64,000 bases of DNA, taken from positions 2,294,001 through 2,358,000 of the forward strand of contig NZ_JACHDO010000001.1 of the NCBI RefSeq assembly GCF_014201115.1, given 5' to 3'. The DNA comes from Nocardiopsis metallicus. GTDB lineage: Bacteria; Actinomycetota; Actinomycetes; Streptosporangiales; Streptosporangiaceae. Under the pieces are notes generated by a model. That model made no database searches and was not told where the DNA came from. It saw only the letters and a list, made by a program, of their open reading frames with translations. Each line of letters opens with the position of its first letter. Position 1 is the stretch's first letter. The translations under genes were made by a program, and so were the position numbers. Positions 1 to 8,757 of the stretch are shown piece after piece.

Positions 1-80
1 AGTGAGGACCGGGTTCAGCGCTGTGGTGTTGTGTCTGGAGAGGCCAGGGTGTCCGCTGCTTCCGAAACCCCTGTATCCCC

Positions 81-140
81 GATGATCTTGCTACCAGGGG
101 CGAGTTCGGCGCCGAACTCGCCCCTGGTAGCAAGATCATC
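81..140. repeat. Perfect 60-bp palindrome (two 30-nt arms, no spacer)
   Basis: Bases 81-110 are the exact reverse complement of bases 111-140, centred on a GGCGCC core. As RNA it would give a nearly uninterrupted 30-bp stem. It lies in a non-coding stretch at the window edge with no T-run after it. It could be a strong terminator, a repetitive extragenic palindrome or a small mobile palindrome. The gene on its left is outside the window, so its role cannot be assigned. Confidence 0.9.
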
Positions 141-252
141 TTCAAACAGAGGGCTGAAACAGGCACCGGGCCATCGCCGCTGCCGCTGTTGCGCTGGGAC
201 GCGTGACCGGCCGTGACACGCGTACCGCTCCCCGCGGGGGTGGGGAACGGGT

Positions 253-296
253 GAGGGGCACCCCTGGTCTGGGCGGGGCGCCCCTCGGTGTCGGCC
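253..296 (-). terminator. Hairpin terminator of the GH15 gene
   Basis: The arms GAGGGGC and GCCCCTC enclose a second CCCC/GGGG pairing and a short loop, about 28 nt downstream of the minus-strand GH15 stop codon. There is no T-run, which is usual in G+C-rich actinomycetes. Confidence 0.55.
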
Positions 297-324
297 CAAC
301 GGGGTCAGGATGCTCCTAGGAACC

Positions 325-2151
325 TCAGTGCTGGTCCAGGAGCTGGGCGCAGCGGATCAGCCCCAGGTGGGAGTAGGCCTGCGGGTGGTTGCCCAGGGCC
401 CGCTCGGTGACCGGGTCGAACTCCTCGGGGATCAACCCGGTGGGCCCGGCGCAGTCCACCAGGTGCTTGAACAGCTCCTCGGCCTCGGCGCGCCGTCCGG
501 TGAGCAGGTAGGCCTCGATCAGCCAGGTGGTGCACAGGTGGAAGCCGCCCTCACCGCCGGGCAGGCCGTCGTCACGGTGGTAGCGGTACACGGTCGGCCC
601 GCTGCGCAGCTCGGCCTCCACCGCGGTCACGGTGGCCTGGAAGCGCTCGTCGGCCGGGTCGATCAGCCCGGACAGGCCGATGTGCAGCGAGGCCGCGTCC
701 AGGTCGGTGCCGTCATAGGCCGTGGCGTAGGCCTGGGCCTGGTCGTTCCAGCCCTTCTCCAGGACCTCCTCGGCGATCCGGGCGCGCAGGGCGGCCCAGC
801 CGGGGTCGGCCTCGCGCCGGTAGCGCTGGGCCAGGGTCAGGGCGCGGTCCAGGGTGAGCCAGCACATCACCTTGGAGTACACCCGCTGGCGGGGTTCGTC
901 GCGCTCCTCCCAGATGCCGTGGTCGGCCTCGTGCCAGCGCCTTGCCACGGCCTGGGCCATGGAGCGCACCAGGTCCCAGTCGCGGTCGGACAGGGCCCCC
1001 TTGGCCTGGGCCAGGTGGGTGATGAGCTCGACCACGGGCCCGAACACGTCCAGCTGGACCTGGTGGTCGGCGAGGTTGCCGATGCGGACCGGGCGTGATC
1101 CGGCGTAGCCGGACAGGGACTCGATGACCTCCTCGGGGCCCAGGTCGGTGCCGCGCAGGCTGTAGAGGGGGCGCAGGAGTTCGGGTGAGGGCAGGGAGGC
1201 GACCACTTGGTGGACCCAGTCCAGGAAGGCCTCGGCCTCGGCGGTGGAGCCCAGGGTGACCAGGGCCTGGACGGTCAGGGCGCCGTCGCGCAGCCAGCAG
1301 TACCGGTAGTCCCAGTTGCGGACCCCGCCGATCTCCTCGGGCAGGGAGGTGGTGGCCGCGGCCATCACACCCCCGGTGGGGGTGCACAGACCCCGCAACG
1401 TCAACGCCGAACGGGCGACCAGTTCCCGTTGGGTGCGGGGCAGCTCCAGGGTGTCGGCCCAGGTGGTCCAGCCGCTTTCGGCGTGCTCGCGGCGGTCGCT
1501 CTCCGGTGCGGGGTGTGAGTTCAGCGAGTCCGCTCCGCAACGCAGCTCCAGGACCACCGGCTCACCCTCGGCCGGGTGGACGGTGGCGCGGGCGGTGTCC
1601 TGGCCGTTCTCGGTCTCGATGCGCCACTCCACGCCCGGGGAGCGCAGCACCATCGGGAAGTCGGCGCCGCGGATCCGGATCCCGTCGTCCTCGGCGGTGA
1701 TCCGGACCGGGGCGCGGCCGAAGTCCGGGCGCGGGGCGAACTCGATGGTCGCGGGGGTGACGCCGCCGATCACCCGGACCAGGTCGGTGCGGCCCGGGGC
1801 GGTGTCGTGGGCGAGGTAGTCGGTGACCTCCAGGCGGGACCAGCGAGTGCGCACGGTCATGGTGCCCGGCAGGTAGCGCTGGCCCAACGGCATCTTGCCG
1901 TGGGCGGGGGCGATCGCGAAGACACCCGCCTGGCGGCCGCCCAGGACCTCGGCGAACAGGGCGTTGGAGTCCGGCTCGGGATGGCAGAACCACAGCAGCC
2001 GCGCGTCCGGGCCGACCAGCGCCACGGAGGCCTGGTTGGACAGCATGGACATGCGCTCGATGGGGACCGGGCGCTCGCCCTGGCCCACGGCGTCGGAGCA
2101 ACAGGTCCCCCGCTTCGCGTCGAACCCCGCTACCCCCTGTGTGAGAGTCAC
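325..2151 (-). CDS. Glycoside hydrolase family 15 protein (trehalase/glucoamylase-like)
   Basis: A 608-residue cytosolic enzyme of the GH15 (alpha/alpha)6-barrel family, which in actinobacteria includes trehalases and glucoamylase-like enzymes acting on alpha-glucosides by inversion. An N-terminal beta-rich domain (MLSNQASVALVGPDARLLWF, about residues 20-40) precedes the catalytic domain. The family motif RNWDYRYCWLRDG lies near residue 277. The likely catalytic acids are in WEERDEP (near 413) and LIPEEFDP (near 572). I chose the GTG at 2151 because a GAAAGGTGG ribosome site precedes it; the frame stays open upstream to an ATG at 2277 but that part is low-complexity. Trehalose versus malto-oligosaccharide specificity cannot be read from sequence. 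It is divergent from the ABC-F gene. Confidence 0.85.
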   Translation of the reverse strand: MTLTQGVAGFDAKRGTCCSDAVGQGERPVPIERMSMLSNQASVALVGPDARLLWFCHPEPDSNALFAEVLGGRQAGVFAIAPAHGKMPLGQRYLPGTMTVRTRWSRLEVTDYLAHDTAPGRTDLVRVIGGVTPATIEFAPRPDFGRAPVRITAEDDGIRIRGADFPMVLRSPGVEWRIETENGQDTARATVHPAEGEPVVLELRCGADSLNSHPAPESDRREHAESGWTTWADTLELPRTQRELVARSALTLRGLCTPTGGVMAAATTSLPEEIGGVRNWDYRYCWLRDGALTVQALVTLGSTAEAEAFLDWVHQVVASLPSPELLRPLYSLRGTDLGPEEVIESLSGYAGSRPVRIGNLADHQVQLDVFGPVVELITHLAQAKGALSDRDWDLVRSMAQAVARRWHEADHGIWEERDEPRQRVYSKVMCWLTLDRALTLAQRYRREADPGWAALRARIAEEVLEKGWNDQAQAYATAYDGTDLDAASLHIGLSGLIDPADERFQATVTAVEAELRSGPTVYRYHRDDGLPGGEGGFHLCTTWLIEAYLLTGRRAEAEELFKHLVDCAGPTGLIPEEFDPVTERALGNHPQAYSHLGLIRCAQLLDQH

Positions 2152-2428
2152 CCCGCCACCTTTCTCCGATTCCGGCGGGACCGGGGGCCGTGTCGACCCC
2201 GGTGCCCCGAAGTGCGTGGTCTGTGACCAGCGTGAAAACGGTAGAACAGGGGTGAACCAGAGCACATCGCGCTTCATCGGACCTTAGGTGTCAGCTAAGG
2301 AAGTCTTAAGGGTGACGACGTGACAGGGGCCGGAAAACCCGTTGCCCGGTCGAAAGATCTTGTGGAAGCCTGCACCGACGTGCCGTGCGGGCCCGTGCGG
2401 AGGTTCTGAGTAGCAGAGAAGAGCGGTC

Positions 2429-4114
2429 GTGGGTTACGTCGACGTCAACCAGGTCACACACACCCTGCCCGACGGGAGGGTGCTGCTGGACGGGGTGTCG
2501 TTCCGGGTCGGTGAAGGGTCCAAGGCCGCACTGGTGGGTGCCAACGGCGCGGGCAAGAGCACACTGCTGCGCCTGGTGCGCGGTGAGTTCCCACCCCAGT
2601 CGGGTGCGGTCACCGTGGACGGCGAGCTGGGCGTGATGCCGCAGTTCGTGGGACACGTGCGGGACGCCACCACGGTGCACGAGCTGCTGGTCTCGGTCTC
2701 CCCCGGCCCGGTGCGCGAAGCCAACGCGGACCTGGAGGCGGCCGAGGCGGCCATGATGCTCTCCGATGACGAGAAGACCCAGATGCGCTACGCCGAGGCG
2801 ATCTCGCGGTACGCGGACGCGGGCGGTTACGAGGCCGAAGTGGTGTGGGACCAGTGCTGTATGGCGGCCCTGGGTACGCCCTACGAGCGCTGTCGGTGGC
2901 GCGAGGTGCGCACGCTCTCCGGCGGTGAGCAGAAACGGCTGGTCATCGAGGCGCTGCTGCGCGGACCCGCGCCGGTGCTGTTGTTGGACGAGCCGGACAA
3001 CTACCTGGACGTGCCCGGCAAACGCTGGTTGGAGGAGGCGCTGCTGGCCAGCCCGAAGACGGTCCTGTTCGTCTCACACGACCGCGAGCTCCTGCGCCGG
3101 GCTCCGGACCGGATCGTCACGGTGGAGCTGGGCGCGGCGGGCAACAGCCTGTGGGTGCACGGGGGTGCCTTCGACACCTACCACGAGGCCCGGCGGGAGC
3201 GGTTCGCCCGCCTGGACGAGCTGCGCAGACGCTGGGACGAGGAACACGCCAAACTCAAGGCGCTCGTGGCCATGTACAAGCAGAAGGCGGCCTACAACTC
3301 GGACATGGCCACGCGGTACCAGTCCGCGCAGACCCGGCTGCGCCGGTTCGAGGAGGCCGGCCCGCCCCAGCAGCAGCCCCGGGAGCAGAACCTGCGGATG
3401 CGGTTGCGCGGCGGCCGCACCGGCAAACGGGCCCTGGTCTGCCGGGACCTGGAGCTGACCGGGTTGATGCGCCCCTTCGACCTGGAGGTCTGGTACGGCG
3501 ATCGGGTCGCGGTGCTGGGCTCCAACGGTTCGGGCAAGTCGCACTTCCTGCGGCTGTTGGCCGGCGGCGGTGACGATCCCGCGTCCTCCCTGGTGCCGGG
3601 GGAGGAACGCGCCAACGTCGAACCCGTACCGCACACCGGGCGGGCCCGCCTGGGCGCCCGGGTGCTGCCGGGGTGGTTCGCGCAGACGCACGAGCACCCG
3701 GAGTTCACCGGCCGGACCCTGCTGGACATCCTGCACAACGGGCAGGGAACCCGCAGGGGGCTGCCCCGGGACGAGTCCGGCCGGGCGCTGGACCGCTACG
3801 AGCTCGCGCTCTGCGCCGAGCAGACGTTCGACACCCTCTCCGGGGGCCAGCAGGCCCGGTTCCAGGTGTTGTTGCTGGAGTTGTCGGGGACCACGATGCT
3901 GCTGCTCGACGAGCCAACAGACAACCTGGACGTGGTCTCGGCCGAGGCCCTGGAGTCGGCGCTGGACGCCTACCAGGGCACGATTTTGGCGGTCACCCAC
4001 GACCGCTGGTTCGCCCGGGGCTTCGACCGGTTCGTGGTGTTCGGCGCGGACGGTCGTGTGTATGAGGCGGACGAGCCGGTGTGGGACGAGGGCCGGGTCC
4101 AGCGCGCCCGCTGA
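2429..4114 (+). CDS. ABC-F family ATP-binding protein (ribosome-associated type)
   Basis: A 561-residue protein with two ABC ATPase domains and no membrane segments, the ABC-F layout. Members bind the ribosomal E site and act in translation factor control or antibiotic protection. Walker A motifs are GANGAGKST (near residue 38) and GSNGSGKS (near 364). Signature motifs are LSGGEQKRL (near 170) and LSGGQQARF (near 470). Walker B is seen as LLLDEPDNYLD and LLLDEPTDNLD. A charged linker with coiled-coil character (about 255-300) joins the domains. The GTG start has only a weak AGAGAAG upstream. A 150-nt leader with a small inverted repeat (CCTTAG/CTAAGG, 2282-2300) precedes it; such leaders sometimes carry attenuators, but I see no clear leader peptide. 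Resistance versus housekeeping role is undecided. Confidence 0.85.
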   Translation: MGYVDVNQVTHTLPDGRVLLDGVSFRVGEGSKAALVGANGAGKSTLLRLVRGEFPPQSGAVTVDGELGVMPQFVGHVRDATTVHELLVSVSPGPVREANADLEAAEAAMMLSDDEKTQMRYAEAISRYADAGGYEAEVVWDQCCMAALGTPYERCRWREVRTLSGGEQKRLVIEALLRGPAPVLLLDEPDNYLDVPGKRWLEEALLASPKTVLFVSHDRELLRRAPDRIVTVELGAAGNSLWVHGGAFDTYHEARRERFARLDELRRRWDEEHAKLKALVAMYKQKAAYNSDMATRYQSAQTRLRRFEEAGPPQQQPREQNLRMRLRGGRTGKRALVCRDLELTGLMRPFDLEVWYGDRVAVLGSNGSGKSHFLRLLAGGGDDPASSLVPGEERANVEPVPHTGRARLGARVLPGWFAQTHEHPEFTGRTLLDILHNGQGTRRGLPRDESGRALDRYELALCAEQTFDTLSGGQQARFQVLLLELSGTTMLLLDEPTDNLDVVSAEALESALDAYQGTILAVTHDRWFARGFDRFVVFGADGRVYEADEPVWDEGRVQRAR

Positions 4115-4138
4115 GGCGCGCGGGACCCGGCACCGGGC

Positions 4139-4942
4139 TCAGCTCAGCTGGAGTTCGATGTCCTCAAGGAAGTCACAGCCCTCGTCGCAGCTCACATACA
4201 TGGACATGTGGCCTCCGGGTTCGACGTCGGGGTACCTGTAGACCAGCACCCCTGACTCACCGGAACCGTAGTTCTCCTGGCCCCTGGTCTGCTCGGGGTA
4301 GAAGGTGAGCGCACGCTCACCGTCCGGGGCGTAGTAGTTGGGCAGCATCACCTCGAACGAGACACCGGGATCCGCCTCCCCGTGCAGGATGACGGCCAGC
4401 AGGTTGCTCTCCACCGAGTAGTAGCTCCTGGCAACCGTGATGGTCGCTCCGTCCTGCGAGAACTCGCTGCCACCGGGGTAGATGTGGTCGCTGACGGCGT
4501 TGCTGTTGACCTCGAAGTCGCTGACCAGGTCGCCCTCGAAGACGAAACCGCCGAAGGTCGAGCAGCCCTGGCTGCCGCAGACCCGGAAGTCGTCGCCGCT
4601 CAGTTCCACGTCGTTGCCGGACCGGTCACCGCCTTCGTAGATGTTGGCGCGCAGGTGGTCCGCCTGGAACAGGAGGTACTCGTGGGCGGGTGATCCCGGC
4701 TGGGCGTACTGGAGCCCGGACTCGATTCCTTCGGGCGTGTCGGAGACCATCGCGGCCTCCATGAACGGGAGCAGGTCCTCCACATCGGGTTCGTCCGCGC
4801 TCTCGGGGGTCTCCTCCGCCACGTCCGCGGTATCCGTCCGGGTCTGTGCGGAGTCTCCGGCGTCACGCACGAGTCCGCAGGAGGTGAGGGGGATGAGGAG
4901 CGCCAGGGCCAGGGCTCCGAGGGTCAGTCTGGAACAGGTCAT
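4139..4942 (-). CDS. Putative lipoprotein, same family as the one at 17585-18502
   Basis: A 267-residue secreted protein of unknown function. A hydrophobic N-terminal signal ends in a lipobox, LTSC, near residue 23, so it should be anchored to the outer face of the membrane. An acidic linker (about 30-55) leads to a beta-rich domain containing paired cysteines (VCGSQGC and SCDEGC). It shares the pattern of short helical region, cysteine pairs, YxAPDGxx and a C-terminal C-x3-C-x-F with the lipoprotein at 17.6-18.5 kb; I infer paralogy. I placed the start at the ATG at 4942, with AGAAG upstream, rather than the TTG immediately before it. It is convergent with the ABC-F gene, with only 24 nt between stops. 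Confidence 0.7.
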   Translation of the reverse strand: MTCSRLTLGALALALLIPLTSCGLVRDAGDSAQTRTDTADVAEETPESADEPDVEDLLPFMEAAMVSDTPEGIESGLQYAQPGSPAHEYLLFQADHLRANIYEGGDRSGNDVELSGDDFRVCGSQGCSTFGGFVFEGDLVSDFEVNSNAVSDHIYPGGSEFSQDGATITVARSYYSVESNLLAVILHGEADPGVSFEVMLPNYYAPDGERALTFYPEQTRGQENYGSGESGVLVYRYPDVEPGGHMSMYVSCDEGCDFLEDIELQLS

Positions 4943-5204
4943 CAACAGATCTTCTACTTCGGGGGAATGGAGATGCCGCGAGGGAACACACCCCCGAACA
5001 CCACTGAAGGGACTCCGCGGGCGCGGGACGGAGTCGCGTCATTCTTAGCAGAAACCGGACCGGATCCCCCGCTCCCACGGGGTTTGGGCGGTAAGAACCG
5101 GTGGCCGGTTCAGGCCAGTGCGGCCCCGTCCCTCGAAGGCGACGCCCGGACCTGGGCTTAGGTTGGTAACCACAAAAATCACAAAGGACCTTGGAAGCCC
5201 CCCT

Positions 5205-5950
5205 ATGCGACATCCCCCAACTGTCCTGGGCGCCGTGACTCTGCTGGTTCTGCTGGCCGGGGCGCTGCTGGTCTGCCCGTTGCTGTCGCCCACGGCCGCC
5301 CAGGCCAGCGCGCCGCGCGACGAAAGCGGTGCGCTGGAAGACTTCTACGCCCGCATGCTGGAAGAACACGAGGGCGTGTTCATCGAGGAGGAGCTCGCCG
5401 GTGTTCTCGACCGGCACGAGGTCGCCGAGGACCTGCGCGCCCAGCTGGCCGAACACGAGTACCGGAACAACGTCCTGGTGGTCGGTGACCCGCCCACGAA
5501 GTGCACCTGGACGTGTTGGCCCACGCGGTCGCCAACCACCTCCAGGCACCGGTCCTGGTCCTCTCCCCCGACAGCAACCACGTGGGGATGAGCCGCGGAA
5601 GGCTCGGCGAGATCCCCGAGGACGCCGTTCGGTACGCCTACTACACCGGCTCTCTCCCAGCGGACCCGCGCGACCAGCTCGCCCGCGTACTGCGTGCCGC
5701 CCAGTACCAGAACCTGGAGAAGCGCACGGCGGTCGCCGAGGTCGAATACGAGGTGATCACGGAGGGCCGGTACCGGGCAGATCCGCGCAACGACGCCGCC
5801 CCGGGCTTGCCCACCCAGCGCTGGCTGGCCGTGAGCTGGACGTCCACCGCGGCGATGGCCGCGGGTGCCCTGACGGCATGGGCGGCGGTGGCCCTCACCG
5901 CGGGGTTCGTGCGAAGCCGACGCGCCCGCGCGGGGAGGGCGGACTCGTGA
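5205..5950 (+). pseudogene. Frameshifted secreted/one-TM protein, first of three tandem paralogues
   Basis: The reading frame from ATG 5205 has a signal peptide (LGAVTLLVLLAGALLV) and a helical extracytoplasmic region, but runs out of frame near 5490-5500. The continuation (VHLDVLAHAVANHL onwards) is in another frame and ends at 5950 after one membrane segment (about 5833-5910). The upstream frame reads NVLVVGDPP just before the break, so a short indel there rejoins both halves. Unlike its two downstream neighbours it has almost no cytoplasmic tail and no cysteine motif. The next gene starts inside its stop codon (GTGA overlap), so translation of the second half may still matter. A sequencing error cannot be excluded. 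Confidence 0.65.
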
Positions 5951-7254
5951 GGGCTCCCAAGCGCACGCCGGTCATCCTGCTGGCGGCCGCCGCGATCCTG
6001 TGCTCCTCCGCCGCCCCGGCGCCGGCCGATGCCCCCGAGCGCGTCCAGGACATCGACGACCTGTCCCGGGTGGCACGGGTGGCCGAGTCCCTCGCGGACG
6101 ACCCGTTGTACATCCACCCCGCCACCCCCGGGCGGCCGCACCCGGACGAACACGAGGAGCTGAGCGCCCTGGTCGCCGAGGGGCTACCCGAGGACACGCC
6201 CCTGTACGTGGTCTTCCAGCCTTCGGTGGCCTCCGACGAAACGGGGGGTCAGCCCACCCTCTTCCTGCACGCCCTCCACGAGCTGTCCGGCTCCGACGGG
6301 GTCTACGTCGCGGTCACCGACGACCACCGCGTGGCCACGGCGGCCTTCGACAGCGCCCTCACCCCGCGGATCGACATGGATCAGGCGGTTCCCTTCATAC
6401 GCCTGGGACCCGAGCGCGCGGTGGAGACCCTCGTCGAACAGCTGGGGGAGTCACCGCGGGTCCACGTGGGCGCCACCGAACTCGTCCGCGATCCAGAACC
6501 CGGCCACCGCTTCACGACGGTCACGCCTCCTCGGCCGGGGGACCGATGGTGGAGCGATGCCGCCTTCGGGCTGGTGCTGGGACTGGTCACCGCGCTGATC
6601 TTCCTCTGCGTCCCGCGCGAGGCGCGCAAGACGATCGCCCGGCTGTGGGCAAGGTATGTTCCCCGACCCGTCGAATCCCTGCGCGGGAGGTTCGGCGCGC
6701 AGACCCACTCCAGCTCCAGCGGAACCGCGGCGCGGGTCCCCAACCGGCTGCGGCGGTGGCGGCTGCGTCCGCTCCTGGCGCGCGAGCTGAGAATCCTCCG
6801 GCACCGGATCGAGAGCGCCCCCTCCGACCACCCCGGGCTGGGCCCGGCGCGCGAGGCCTACGACGCGGCCGGGCTGATCGCCCTCTCCCCTGCGCTGCCG
6901 CCCAGCGCGCTGGTGTGCGCGGTCGTTCTGGCCCGGCACGGGGAGCGGGCCCTGGAACACCCCGACCAGCCCCGCCTTCGCCCCTGCCAGGTCAACCCGC
7001 TGCACGGGACGGCCACGCACCGCACCCGCCTCGCTCTGAGCGGGCGCTTCAGGGCCTGGGAGCTGTGCGACCGCTGTGAACGGCGGGAGTCGGTGATGGG
7101 CGAGATCCTCATGGTCCGTGTCGGCCCGCGGTTCACCCTCGACTTCTTCGCCCCGCGCTCCACCTACTTCCGCGACTACGACGGCGTTTGGGCCAAGCAC
7201 ACCTTCAGCATCAGTGAGCCCTTCGAACGGGCCCGCCGCGAGATCGGAGTCTGA
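5947..7254 (+). CDS. Secreted-domain/one-TM/cytoplasmic Cys-motif membrane protein, family unknown
   Basis: A 435-residue protein starting with GTG at 5947, overlapping the previous stop by 4 nt. It has a signal peptide (VILLAAAAILCSSAAPAPA), an extracytoplasmic alpha/beta domain (about 30-190, with PLYVVFQPS and DGVYVAVTDD strands), one membrane helix near 205-222, and a basic cytoplasmic region. The tail carries a C-x4-LHG then LCDRCERR pattern, resembling a small zinc-binding site. The layout recalls actinomycete proteins with a TPM-like outer domain and a cytoplasmic Cys-rich tail. No enzymatic function can be assigned. The downstream neighbour shares the same architecture, so the three tandem genes probably arose by duplication. 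Confidence 0.7.
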   Translation: MRAPKRTPVILLAAAAILCSSAAPAPADAPERVQDIDDLSRVARVAESLADDPLYIHPATPGRPHPDEHEELSALVAEGLPEDTPLYVVFQPSVASDETGGQPTLFLHALHELSGSDGVYVAVTDDHRVATAAFDSALTPRIDMDQAVPFIRLGPERAVETLVEQLGESPRVHVGATELVRDPEPGHRFTTVTPPRPGDRWWSDAAFGLVLGLVTALIFLCVPREARKTIARLWARYVPRPVESLRGRFGAQTHSSSSGTAARVPNRLRRWRLRPLLARELRILRHRIESAPSDHPGLGPAREAYDAAGLIALSPALPPSALVCAVVLARHGERALEHPDQPRLRPCQVNPLHGTATHRTRLALSGRFRAWELCDRCERRESVMGEILMVRVGPRFTLDFFAPRSTYFRDYDGVWAKHTFSISEPFERARREIGV

Positions 7255-7256
7255 GC

Positions 7257-8450
7257 ATGACACGCACCCTGGTGGCGGCGGTGACGCTGACACTCCTCGC
7301 CCTGATGTCCTGGACCGCACCCGCCGCGGCCGGCAACGCCTGGAACGGGGAACAGTCCGAGCGGATCGTGCACGTCCTGGCCACGGGGCCGACCTATGTC
7401 AGCCCCGAACTCCGGAGCGAGTTCTCCATCAGGGAGGAGCGCGACCTGGGCATGACCCTCAAACGCCCCAGGGTCCCCGTCTTCCTGGTCATCGAGCCCT
7501 GGGAGGAGGGCATCCAGGCCAAGGCTCAGGGTCTGGCCGACCACCGGGACCAGGAGGGCTACTACCTGGTGGTGGGCACCGACATGTCCACCGTCCACGG
7601 CGCCCAGAGCGGTATGGACCCCGAGACGGTGGACGGTCTGGGCGTCGCCCGGATGGCCGCCGCGGTAGCCAACGACCACCCCGGACTGGCCCGGTCCGCC
7701 CTTTCCGAACGCCTGCGCTTCGCCATCGACCTGCTCAAGGAGGACGGGGCGACCGCCGAGGCCTACCGAGCCATGCCGGAAGCCTCCTCGGGGCCGTCAG
7801 CGGCCGCGGTCACGGTCGTGCTCTGGGGTGCGGGGATCGCCGGGGTCGTGGCTCTGACCGCACTGGTCGTGTGGGGGGTACGCCGCCGGTCGCGGCGACC
7901 GATCCGGGTCGTGCCGCTCAGTGAGGCGGTGCTCGACACCGTCGACACCACGCAGCGCGAGGTCAAGCGCGACGAGCTGACCGTGCGCCTCACCGACTGC
8001 GGGCGGCGGGTGGCGGAACAACAGGGCGGTGGCGAACGGGTTCGGGTCGCGTTGGAGGCCTATGAGGCCGCCGCCAGGGTCATGGACAGCGTCGACGACA
8101 TGTCCGACCTGGTGGGGGTGAAGGTGCTGTTGGACCGGTGTGAGGCCGCCCTGGACGGGAAGGCCAGCCCCGGCCACTGCTTCTTCGACCCACGGCACGT
8201 CGAGGGCACGGCCCACGTGCGCTGGCGGGCGCCCGCCTCGTTCGCCTCGGTCAGGCTCCTGGCCTGCCGCACCTGTCGGCGTGCGATCCGTGAGCACCGG
8301 AACCCGGAGGCGGTCATGGACTCCTCCGGGCCGCGGCCGATGCCGTACTTCGCGGTGCCCGCGGAGCGGAGCGTGTGGGCGGCGACCGGGTACGGAACGC
8401 TGGCCCCGGACCTGGCCGCCCGGATCCTGCGAGGTGAGCTCCGGGGGTAG
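7257..8450 (+). CDS. Secreted-domain/one-TM/cytoplasmic Cys-motif membrane protein, third tandem paralogue
   Basis: A 397-residue protein whose ATG follows the previous stop by 2 nt, so it is translationally coupled. The signal peptide (TLLALMSWTAPAAAG) is followed by an extracytoplasmic domain with the strand motifs PVFLVIEPW and GYYLVVGTDM. One membrane helix lies near residues 180-203 and a cytoplasmic tail follows. The tail ends with GHCFFDPRHVEGTAHV and LACRTCRRA, matching the Cys/His pattern of the preceding gene. The topology and motifs are visible; function is unknown. A strong hairpin at 8493-8534 closes the operon. Confidence 0.7.
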   Translation: MTRTLVAAVTLTLLALMSWTAPAAAGNAWNGEQSERIVHVLATGPTYVSPELRSEFSIREERDLGMTLKRPRVPVFLVIEPWEEGIQAKAQGLADHRDQEGYYLVVGTDMSTVHGAQSGMDPETVDGLGVARMAAAVANDHPGLARSALSERLRFAIDLLKEDGATAEAYRAMPEASSGPSAAAVTVVLWGAGIAGVVALTALVVWGVRRRSRRPIRVVPLSEAVLDTVDTTQREVKRDELTVRLTDCGRRVAEQQGGGERVRVALEAYEAAARVMDSVDDMSDLVGVKVLLDRCEAALDGKASPGHCFFDPRHVEGTAHVRWRAPASFASVRLLACRTCRRAIREHRNPEAVMDSSGPRPMPYFAVPAERSVWAATGYGTLAPDLAARILRGELRG

Positions 8451-8492
8451 TCGGCATGGCCCGGAGCTCTCGCCGGAGAGCGTTGTTCGTCA

Positions 8493-8534
8493 CGTAGGGC
8501 CCGCGCGCGGATCATTGCGCGGCCGGGCCCTACG
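8493..8534 (+). terminator. Hairpin terminator of the three-gene membrane protein operon
   Basis: Arms CGTAGGGCCCG (8493-8503) and its exact complement (8524-8534) enclose further G/C pairings. It sits 42 nt after the last stop and has no T-run. Confidence 0.7.
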
Positions 8535-8757
8535 GTGTGTCCGGGAGCCCCGCCGGGCCCCGGAACGCCCCACGGGGCGGCGGTTCAAGATTCACCTCCG
8601 AAACCGCTCACACCCTCGTGCGATCTCGGGGAGTGACCAAGACACCCCCATGCGCATTGGTGCGTTCCTCCAAGTGAATGCCCTGAGTTTGCGTGTGGAT
8701 TCGGATCATCCGATGATTTGTGGGCTTGCTCGAACGACTCCGGAAGGCCCCACCACG

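Noticed and set aside
310..1098. Long plus-strand open frame opposite the GH15 gene
   Set aside because: It is composed of Gly/Val/Gln-rich low-complexity text typical of the antisense of G+C-rich coding DNA, while the minus strand has clear GH15 motifs.
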